From Sphingomonas sp. AR_OL41 (GTDB lineage: Bacteria; Pseudomonadota; Alphaproteobacteria; Sphingomonadales; Sphingomonadaceae), in NCBI RefSeq assembly GCF_029911635.1, contig NZ_JARYTI010000036.1, positions 1 through 49,674 of the forward strand: DNA of 49,674 nucleotides, written 5' to 3'. Below are positions 34,129-41,469 of this stretch, piece by piece. A program made the position numbers and the translations under genes. The notes beneath the pieces were generated by a model. That model made no database searches and had not been told where the DNA came from. It saw only the letters and a list, made by a program, of their open reading frames with translations. Position 1 is the stretch's first letter, and each line of letters begins with the position of its first letter.

Positions 34129-37100
34129 ATGACCGGTACCGCTGCCCGCCGCTTGATGGCCGCGAGCGCGGTGCTGGCGCTGGCCATCGCATCGCCGGCC
34201 GTCGCGCAGGATGGCACCGGGCTGCTGTTCCGCGTTTCGGCCGACAAGAGCCTGACCGCCGATCTTGCGATGGGCGATCCGGTACCCAACTTCCGCAGCG
34301 GCGTCGATGTCGTGCCCGATGGCGCGATCGGCGGCGCGGCGCGGTGGCAGGATGACGGCTATGTCGCGTGGAAGGCGCCGGGCAATATCCGCGCGGCGCG
34401 GGGTACGCTGGCCTTTTTCTGGCGGCCCCGCACGCCGGTCGGCGACGCGCCGTTCAATATCTTCCGCGTCGGCTTCGCCGATCACAGCAGCTGGGACATG
34501 GCGTTCCTGCGCATCGACTGGAACGGGCGCGGCTTCGACGCCTTCGTCACCGATGCCAATCTGTCGCGCATCCGCCTGTCGTGGCGCATCGACGCGCTGC
34601 CCGCGCCCGATGCCTGGCGCCACATCGCCTTTGCGTGGGACGAGACCAGGGGCGTACAGCTGTTCGTCGACGGCAAGCCGGTCGCGCACAAGGAGCAGAA
34701 GGCCGATCTCGATTCCGGGCTCGACCAGTTCGGCCTCGCCGGGCGCGTGCTCTCGCCGCACCAGGTACAGAGCCGCTATCATTTCATGCGCGGCAGCGAT
34801 CTCGATGAGATCCGCGTCTATGATCATTTGCTCGGCGATGGCGATGTCATGGCGCTCGCTGACAAGCGCGAGCCCGGCACTGCGCCTGTACCCGATGCGG
34901 CGGCGCAGCGCGCGGCGTGGCTGCACCGTTACGGCTGGGATCGGGCCGCACCGCCGCCGCTCGACGCGCCCGTCACGCGCATCCGCAAGGTCGAGTTCGC
35001 CGATGCCAAGGACCTCAAGCAATGGATGTGGAAGGGCGTCGACGGCATTGCCGAGACGACCTGGCCCGGCGTCTACAACCGCTCGCGGCTGCCCGGGCGC
35101 GACGATTATTTCGAGCTGCCCGACTGGAACGTCTATGTCGAAGGCGGCAAGCGCTACGACCTGACGGTGCCGCCGGGCGAGCGTTTCAACCGCGTCGAGC
35201 TGCGCGGCGCGGCCTATGGCAGCCTCATGTGGAGCGATGGCGGCAAGCCGGTGGCGCTGGCGCAGCGGCCGCCGGGCGTGGTGCGCAGCGTCGACGGTTT
35301 CGCCGAGCGGCAGGGCGGCACGCTGAGCTTCGTCAACACGATGCAGGAGCAGCCGATCCAGGAGCTCTGGGCCTATGATGTCGGCGCGGGCGCGGAGCCG
35401 GCCGGCAGCTTCAAGCTGTCCTACACGGTCGACGTCAATGTCTCGCCGCGCATCGCCGCGCTCGATCCGCTCAACGCCTTCATCGCCGGCCGCTATGCGC
35501 CCGACGAGCGCGCGACCGTCGTCGCGATGCCGTCATCGGGCGTCAAGGCGGCGGTCGGCGCGGGCGCGGCGGGCGGGGCGGGCAATGTCGTGCGCGCGGC
35601 CGGCGACCAGCCGATCGTCCACATCCTAATCCCCGCAAGCTTCGGCGACGCCTATCCCGACAAGCCGCTGGCGCGCGCCTGGGATTATGGCTGGCAGAAC
35701 CTCCATGACGGGCTCGACGGCATTGCCATCGATCTGCCGGCGCTGACCGCGACGGCCGACGCGCAGGGGCTAATTCCGCTCAACATCCAGGTCAAGGACC
35801 CGATCTGGCCGCAGCGCGACATGATCGACGTCTCGGTGTCGGTGAAGCCGGGCGAGAAGCGCACGCTCTGGCTCGACCTGCGCGACCGCATCCTGTCGAA
35901 CGACAGCCTCTATCTGACGATCGCTTCTGCTGCGCCCGATTTCACCGCGCAGAGCCTGAACGGCGCGAAGATCCGGCTGGTGTTCAAGCCGCGCGACGCG
36001 GCGCTCGCGGAGCATGTCGCCGACCGCTTCAACCAGGTGAAGGACAATTGGGGCTTCCTCGTCGAGGAGCATACCGCCTCGAAGCGCGAGGCGCTCTATG
36101 CCCGGGTCCATGCCGACATTACCGACCTGCTGCGCGTCGACCCCGACAATGCACTCGCGCGCAGCTATTGGGCCGACATCAATTACCGGCCCGAGAACAT
36201 GCCGGCCCTCACCCAGCCCATCGCGCCGCCCGGCGTGCCGCTCTGGGCGTTTCGCCAGCTCGAGGATCTGAAGCTCGCGCGGCGTTTCGTCGATTGGTGG
36301 ATCGACAAGCGCCAGGTGCCTTATGGCGATTTCGGCGGCGGCATTTCCGACGATGTCGACCTGACCGAGCAATGGCCCGGGCTCGCGTTGATGGGGGTGC
36401 AGCCCGACAAGATCAACGCCTCGCTGCGCGCGCTCGACGACGCCGTGTACAAGAACGGCATGATCGTGAATGGCCTCGGCTATATCACGACCGACGAGCT
36501 CCACGCCTATGAGGAAGGGCTCAACGTCAATGCCGAGCGGCTCTATCTCAACTGGGGCGAGCCGCGCGCGATCGAGCGGTTGATGGATAATGTCCGTGGT
36601 CTGCAACGCGTCATCCTGCCCAATGCGCAAGGGCATATGCACTTCGCCAGCAACTGGTATGGCGGGCGCAAGATCTACCGCGAGGGGCCGTGGGAATGGC
36701 AGAAGCCGTACAGCTTCACCGTGCTGCACGGCCCGATGCTGGTCGGCCTCTACAATGGCAATGCCGCAGCGCGTGGGCTCGTCACCGGGGTGATCGACGG
36801 CTGGCTGGCGCACGGCAAGCAGGGCAAGGACGGCGTCTGGAGCTATCCGAACGAGATCAACTGGCGCAGCGATGCCGAGCGTGCCGGCGATGGCGGCGGC
36901 GTCTCGACGCCGTTGCAGGCCGCCTGGGCGTCGTATCGCTTCACCGGCGACGCCAAATATCTCCGGCCGCTCGAGGGGCGGGTCGCGAAGTCCGGTCCGG
37001 GCGCGCTGAGCGAGATGAACGAGAATGTCTTCGACACCGCGCCGCAAGGAGCGGCGTGGCGCAAGGCGTTGCTCGACAAGGCGTCCGACGAACCCTTTGC

Positions 37101-37920
37101 GCGCTACACCGCCTGGGCCGCGACCGGGAATGTCGCGCCGCTCGAGCAGTTGCACGCCGATGCCATCGCGACCAAGTCGCAGCGGCTGTACATGATGACG
37201 GAAGGCCATTGGTGGTCCGACCGCGTCGAATCCGCGATGGACATTCTCCAGCGCGAGCGGCTCGGTGGCGTGGCGCTGGTGCGCAACCAGGGTTGGCCGG
37301 GCAATAGCGTGAGCTGGCGCTTCGACCATGACGACGCGGCGGAAAAGGTCGCGATCCTGCTGCCCGGCGCGACGCCCGCGCATTTCCGTGTGATGGCCTA
37401 TAACGGCAGCGATCAGGCCGAGGCCGCGACGATGACGAGTTGGAACGTCACGGCCGGGCAATGGCGGATGACCCGGGGTGACGGCACGGCCGAGCCGGTG
37501 ACGCTGGAGCGCAGTGGCGCGGTTCGGGTGAACTTCGCGCCGCACACGACGACGACCTACGAGTTCACGCTGGTCAAGGCGGCGGGCGATGTCGCCGATC
37601 GGCCCGATCTCGGTATCGGTCGCGACGATGTGGCGGTGAAGTGGCGTGCCGTGACCGTTACGGTCCACAGCCTCGGCGCGAAGCCGGCGGTCGGCGGTAC
37701 CGCCACCCTGGTAACCCATGACGGGAGGGTGCTGGCGACGGCGCGCGTGCCGGACCTCGCGGCGCCGGTCGATCTGCTGCCCAAGCTCGCGACGGTGCGG
37801 CTGACCCTGCCGGCCGGGATAGCGCCGCGGGATGTCGAGGTGCGCGTGGCGCTGCCCGGCGATGCGGCGGAGGTCACGCGGCTCAACAATGTCGTGCCGC
37901 TGGTCGCGCCGACGCCGTGA
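34129..37920 (+). CDS. Large exported LamG-domain protein, candidate carbohydrate-active enzyme
   Basis: A 1263-aa protein of unknown function. Signal peptide ends near SPAVAQ (about 26). A LamG-like concanavalin fold spans about 60-250 (GTLAFFWRPRTP, MAFLRIDWNGRGF, WRHIAFAWDETRGVQLFVDG). Beta-rich segments follow. Residues about 640-1060 look like an alpha/alpha-barrel catalytic domain, with GDFGGGISDDVDLTEQWPG (733-751) and YITTDELHAYEEGLN (785-799) as the best candidate active-site stretches. The last 200 residues are beta-sandwich-like. It is coupled by GTGA to the DUF885 gene and lies between exuT and GH43, so it probably acts on uronate-containing polysaccharide in the periplasm or outside. 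I cannot assign it to a GH or PL family. Confidence 0.75.
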   Translation: MTGTAARRLMAASAVLALAIASPAVAQDGTGLLFRVSADKSLTADLAMGDPVPNFRSGVDVVPDGAIGGAARWQDDGYVAWKAPGNIRAARGTLAFFWRPRTPVGDAPFNIFRVGFADHSSWDMAFLRIDWNGRGFDAFVTDANLSRIRLSWRIDALPAPDAWRHIAFAWDETRGVQLFVDGKPVAHKEQKADLDSGLDQFGLAGRVLSPHQVQSRYHFMRGSDLDEIRVYDHLLGDGDVMALADKREPGTAPVPDAAAQRAAWLHRYGWDRAAPPPLDAPVTRIRKVEFADAKDLKQWMWKGVDGIAETTWPGVYNRSRLPGRDDYFELPDWNVYVEGGKRYDLTVPPGERFNRVELRGAAYGSLMWSDGGKPVALAQRPPGVVRSVDGFAERQGGTLSFVNTMQEQPIQELWAYDVGAGAEPAGSFKLSYTVDVNVSPRIAALDPLNAFIAGRYAPDERATVVAMPSSGVKAAVGAGAAGGAGNVVRAAGDQPIVHILIPASFGDAYPDKPLARAWDYGWQNLHDGLDGIAIDLPALTATADAQGLIPLNIQVKDPIWPQRDMIDVSVSVKPGEKRTLWLDLRDRILSNDSLYLTIASAAPDFTAQSLNGAKIRLVFKPRDAALAEHVADRFNQVKDNWGFLVEEHTASKREALYARVHADITDLLRVDPDNALARSYWADINYRPENMPALTQPIAPPGVPLWAFRQLEDLKLARRFVDWWIDKRQVPYGDFGGGISDDVDLTEQWPGLALMGVQPDKINASLRALDDAVYKNGMIVNGLGYITTDELHAYEEGLNVNAERLYLNWGEPRAIERLMDNVRGLQRVILPNAQGHMHFASNWYGGRKIYREGPWEWQKPYSFTVLHGPMLVGLYNGNAAARGLVTGVIDGWLAHGKQGKDGVWSYPNEINWRSDAERAGDGGGVSTPLQAAWASYRFTGDAKYLRPLEGRVAKSGPGALSEMNENVFDTAPQGAAWRKALLDKASDEPFARYTAWAATGNVAPLEQLHADAIATKSQRLYMMTEGHWWSDRVESAMDILQRERLGGVALVRNQGWPGNSVSWRFDHDDAAEKVAILLPGATPAHFRVMAYNGSDQAEAATMTSWNVTAGQWRMTRGDGTAEPVTLERSGAVRVNFAPHTTTTYEFTLVKAAGDVADRPDLGIGRDDVAVKWRAVTVTVHSLGAKPAVGGTATLVTHDGRVLATARVPDLAAPVDLLPKLATVRLTLPAGIAPRDVEVRVALPGDAAEVTRLNNVVPLVAPTP

Positions 37921-39146
37921 CGATGCTAGCGTCGCGGCGCGCGGTGATCGTCGGCGGCGCGGCGGCGCTCGCGCTGCCCTCGGCGGCCTGGGCAACAAGC
38001 GACGATGTGCGGCTGCGCGCGGTGCTCGATGGCTTGCCAAAAGGCGGCGACCCGGCGGCGAAGCTGGCGACCTTGCGGAACTTCGACCCCGCCCGTTTGT
38101 CATTGCCCGCCCGGCTCGATCTGATGGCGGTGCGCGAAGGGCTGGCGATCGACGGCGCGATCATGCGTCGCTTCGCCGTGGCCGATCCGGTGAAGGGCTA
38201 TGCCGCCGCGCCTCCGGCCGATCGCCCGGCATGGTTTGCGCTGTTGCTTCAGCGGCGGCTCGGCATGGTCGATCTCGCTGTTGCTCGGCGCCTTCTGGAA
38301 GCCGAGCGCGATCGGTTGCTCGGCCGCGCCGATCGCCTGCTGCGCAAGATTGGCCACGACAGCGGAACGACTGGTGCCCGCTTCGCCGCGCTGTTTGCCG
38401 ATCCGCGCTGGCTCTACAGCGACGACGAGGCGGGTCGCGACCGCGCGGTCGTCGACATGAACCGCGCTTTGGCCGATCGACGCCGGCAGGTGTCGCTGGC
38501 TTTCGATACGGTCCCGGCCTGGTGCCTCGATGTCAGCGCCGCGCGCGTGTCGCGCGCCGACGAGATCGCCGGCAAGGCAGGGCGGCGCGAGTTGCCGGCG
38601 CCGGGAAGGGCAGGGGCCTATTATGTCGACCTGAAGGATATCCGGCGCCGCCCGAGCTGGACGCTGCCATCGGTCGTCGCGCACGAATTGCTGCCCGGTC
38701 ACATGATCCAGCTGCCGATCGAGGCCGCCGCCCGGCCGCATCCGCTGCGGCTCGATTATGCGCCAGCCTTTGCGGAAGGCTGGGGCATCTATGCCGAGCA
38801 GCTTGCCGCCGCCGAAGGGGCGTTTGCCGATCCGATGGCCGAGCTCGGCCATCTCCACTGGCTGCTGTTCCGGGTCGGGCGCGGGCTGGTCGATATCGCA
38901 ATCCATTGCGACGGCTGGCCGGTCGAGCGCGCCCGCGCGCAGCTGGTCGACTGGCAGGGCGAGCCGGCCTATTTCGCGCCGTTCGACAGCGATCTCGCGC
39001 GGATCGTCGCCGAGCCGGCGAGCCGTGCGGCCGAGGCGTTGGCCTGGCTCGCCATCGCCGATCGCGCGCCGCGTGCGGTGGCGGCGCGCAAACCCTTCCA
39101 CCGCGCGCTGCTGGCCGGCGGGCGCAAACGGATGACATTGCCATGA
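37917..39146 (+). CDS. DUF885-family putative metallopeptidase
   Basis: A 409-aa exported protein with an N-terminal signal (ASRRAVIVGGAAALALPS, Tat-like). The DUF885 zinc-site pattern is visible: H256-E257-L-L-P-G-H262 in VVAHELLPGHM and E287 in FAEGWGIYAE. It is shorter than typical members (about 550-600 aa). The GTG start overlaps the upstream stop (GTGA); an ATG lies two codons on. Its stop overlaps the GH43 start (ATGA). A metallopeptidase-like protein coupled on both sides to carbohydrate enzymes is unusual; it may process one of them or act on an unexpected substrate. Confidence 0.82.
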   Translation: MTMLASRRAVIVGGAAALALPSAAWATSDDVRLRAVLDGLPKGGDPAAKLATLRNFDPARLSLPARLDLMAVREGLAIDGAIMRRFAVADPVKGYAAAPPADRPAWFALLLQRRLGMVDLAVARRLLEAERDRLLGRADRLLRKIGHDSGTTGARFAALFADPRWLYSDDEAGRDRAVVDMNRALADRRRQVSLAFDTVPAWCLDVSAARVSRADEIAGKAGRRELPAPGRAGAYYVDLKDIRRRPSWTLPSVVAHELLPGHMIQLPIEAAARPHPLRLDYAPAFAEGWGIYAEQLAAAEGAFADPMAELGHLHWLLFRVGRGLVDIAIHCDGWPVERARAQLVDWQGEPAYFAPFDSDLARIVAEPASRAAEALAWLAIADRAPRAVAARKPFHRALLAGGRKRMTLP

Positions 39147-40732
39147 GTTTCACACGACGCGACGCCTTTGGGATCGCAGGGCTGGCCGGCGCGGCGCTGC
39201 TGCCCGGCGAGATCGCGGCGAAGACGAGCGCGCCGACGCCGCCGCGCTGGCGGCGCGGGATCGACAACCAGCGCATCGCCGATCTAGGCGACGGTCGTTT
39301 CCTCAATCCGGTGATGGCCGGCGACCATCCCGATCCGGCGATCCTAAAGGACGGCGCCGATTATTACCTGACCTTCTCCAGCTTCGATTCCTATCCCGGC
39401 CTGATCATCTGGCATTCGCGCGATCTGGTGAACTGGCAGCCGGTCGGGCCGGCGCTGACGCGCAACATCGGCTCGGTCTGGGCGGTATCGTTGGTCAAAC
39501 ATGGCGGCCGCTTCTTCCTCTACATCCCGACCAAGGCGAATCCCAACTCGATCTGGGTGATCCATGCCGAGTGCGTCGAGGGACCATGGAGCGAGCCGGT
39601 CGATCTCGGCCTGCACAAGCATATCGACCCGTGCCACGCGGTCGGCGAGGATGGCAGCCGCTGGTTGTTCCTGTCGGGCGGCGATCGCGTGCGGCTCGCC
39701 GAGGACGGGCTGTCGACGGTCGGTCCGGTCGAGCATGTCTACGACCCATGGCATTATCCGGCCGATTGGGTGGTCGAGGGATTCTCGCCCGAAGGCCCCA
39801 AGATCGCGCGGCACGGCGGCTGGTTCTATCTGATCACGGCGGTCGGCGGCACTGCGGGCCCGCCGACCGGGCATATGGTGATCGCGGCGCGTTCGCGCTC
39901 GATCCACGGGCCATGGGAGAATTGCCCGGCCAACCCGCTGGTCCGCACCGAAAGCGATACCGAAGCCTGGTGGTCGCGCGGCCACGCCTCGCTGGTCGAA
40001 GGGCCGGCGGGCGACTGGTGGACGCTCTATCACGGCTTCGAGAAAGGGCTGTGGACGCTCGGCCGCCAGACCCTGCTCGACCGCATCGAATGGACGCCAG
40101 ACGGCTGGTTCCGCATGACCGGTGGCGACCTGTCGCAGCCGATCGCCAAGCCCAAGGGCGGCAGCGCGGTGCGGCACGGCATGGCGCTATCCGACCGCTT
40201 CGACAGTTTCGCCATTGGCACGCGGTGGAGCTTCTGTCGCCCCGGCGTCGATGAGGCCAAGCGGGTACTTACCACTGACAATATTCTCCATCTCGCCGCG
40301 CGCGGCACCGCGCCGGTCGACTCGTCGCCGCTGCTGCTGATCGCGGGCGATCCGGCCTATCGCTTCGAATGCGATATCGAGATCGATCCGGGCACGACGG
40401 CGGGTTTGGTGCTGTTCTATGACGACCGGCTCTATTGCGGGCTGGGCTTCGACGCGCAGCGTTTCGTCACCCACCAATATGGCCAGGAGCGCGGCCGCCC
40501 CACCAATCCGCATGGTCGCAGAATGACGATCCGCGTGACCAACGACCGCCATATCGTCACCTTCGACACCAGCGGCGATGGCGGACGCAGCTGGACGCGC
40601 TTCGACCGTGGCATGGAGGTGTCGGGCTACCACCACAATGTCAGGGGTGGGTTCCTGATGCTGCGCCCCGGCCTCTACGCCGCCGGCGCCGGCGAAGCGC
40701 GTTTCAGAGACTTTCGCTTTTCGGCGCTGTGA
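39143..40732 (+). CDS. Exported GH43-family glycoside hydrolase
   Basis: A 529-aa enzyme. N-terminal Tat-type signal SFTRRDAFGIAGLAGAALL. The five-bladed propeller catalytic residues fit GH43: general base D64 (DHPDPAIL), D162 (HIDPCHA) as pKa modulator, and general acid E217 (SPEGPKI). A C-terminal beta-sandwich (about 350-529, DRFDSFAIGTRWSF to YAAGAGEARFRDF) matches the usual GH43 accessory domain. Family activities are arabinofuranosidase, xylosidase or galactanase; here it probably trims side chains of pectin or glucuronoxylan. ATGA overlap with the DUF885 gene. Its 3' end overlaps the convergent L,D-transpeptidase gene by 29 bp. Confidence 0.9.
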   Translation: MSFTRRDAFGIAGLAGAALLPGEIAAKTSAPTPPRWRRGIDNQRIADLGDGRFLNPVMAGDHPDPAILKDGADYYLTFSSFDSYPGLIIWHSRDLVNWQPVGPALTRNIGSVWAVSLVKHGGRFFLYIPTKANPNSIWVIHAECVEGPWSEPVDLGLHKHIDPCHAVGEDGSRWLFLSGGDRVRLAEDGLSTVGPVEHVYDPWHYPADWVVEGFSPEGPKIARHGGWFYLITAVGGTAGPPTGHMVIAARSRSIHGPWENCPANPLVRTESDTEAWWSRGHASLVEGPAGDWWTLYHGFEKGLWTLGRQTLLDRIEWTPDGWFRMTGGDLSQPIAKPKGGSAVRHGMALSDRFDSFAIGTRWSFCRPGVDEAKRVLTTDNILHLAARGTAPVDSSPLLLIAGDPAYRFECDIEIDPGTTAGLVLFYDDRLYCGLGFDAQRFVTHQYGQERGRPTNPHGRRMTIRVTNDRHIVTFDTSGDGGRSWTRFDRGMEVSGYHHNVRGGFLMLRPGLYAAGAGEARFRDFRFSAL

Positions 40733-41468
40733 TATCGGCGCGTGCCGGCAGGCTCTGCCCCGGCGGCGCGGAAACCGGCTTTGCGTCGATATGCCAGGAT
40801 GATGGCGGACTGCCGGAGGCGGCGGCCGCAGCGAAAACATCGGCAAAGGCGCGCCGTTCGGGCAGCACATAAACCACGCCGTTCGCGGGCCGAAACAAGG
40901 GCGCGACGATCGTCTCGTAAAAGACCGCAGGTACGTTGATGCAGCCATAGGAAATGCGGTTGTCGAGGGCCGAGGCGGTCGCGAGGCGCGCCAGCCGGCG
41001 CTCGGCCGGCTTGTTGGTCACCACCCGGTGCAACGATATCGCCGCGTCGTAATCGACCCAGAGGATGTCGTTGGTCAGATCGCGACCCATCTCGGCCTCG
41101 AAGCGTCCGGCGGGCGTGATCCGGTCGGCTGGGCCGATGTCAACGAGCTTGCGGTTGCCGATGCCGGGCGGCGAGATATCGCCCCGCGCCAGACCGAGCA
41201 GCGCCGGTGCCTCGCCGCGCAACGACCCGTCTGGCATGAACGCAAAGACACGCGCGGCAACCTTGTCGATGATGATGAACGGCCGGCCCTGCGCGTCGTT
41301 GCTGCTGACCACCCAATGGGCGAGGCGCTGCGTGTCGTTCGATGTAGCGACGTCGGCGCGGACGGCGAGGCCGAGCGGTACAATTGGCGCGGCCTGCCCC
41401 GCTCCCGCCGCCACCAGGGCGAGCGGGAGGCACAGCGTGATTCGCCAGGCAGGGCGGACGCAGCGCAT
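40704..41468 (-). CDS. L,D-transpeptidase (YkuD family)
   Basis: A 254-aa periplasmic protein with a signal peptide ending near GQAA (about 26). The YkuD signature is present: H147 in ISLHRV and the catalytic C176 in RISYGCINVP. Such enzymes make 3-3 peptidoglycan crosslinks or tether proteins to the wall. The start lies one base after the stop of the TpsA exoprotein, so it is the third gene of the two-partner secretion operon, which is unusual. Its N-terminal half (residues 27-110) has no binding module I recognise. The 3' end overlaps GH43 tail to tail. Confidence 0.86.
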   Translation of the reverse strand: MRCVRPAWRITLCLPLALVAAGAGQAAPIVPLGLAVRADVATSNDTQRLAHWVVSSNDAQGRPFIIIDKVAARVFAFMPDGSLRGEAPALLGLARGDISPPGIGNRKLVDIGPADRITPAGRFEAEMGRDLTNDILWVDYDAAISLHRVVTNKPAERRLARLATASALDNRISYGCINVPAVFYETIVAPLFRPANGVVYVLPERRAFADVFAAAAASGSPPSSWHIDAKPVSAPPGQSLPARADITAPKSESL

Positions 41469-41469
41469 C

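Noticed and set aside
31821..34289. 822-codon open frame antisense to the hydratase and exuT genes
   Set aside because: Low-complexity Arg/Asp/Gln-rich translation without signal, domain or start-site support.
35770..38103. 777-codon open frame antisense to the LamG protein gene
   Set aside because: Same pattern as the other GC shadows; the plus-strand frame has a signal peptide, a LamG domain and coupled neighbours.
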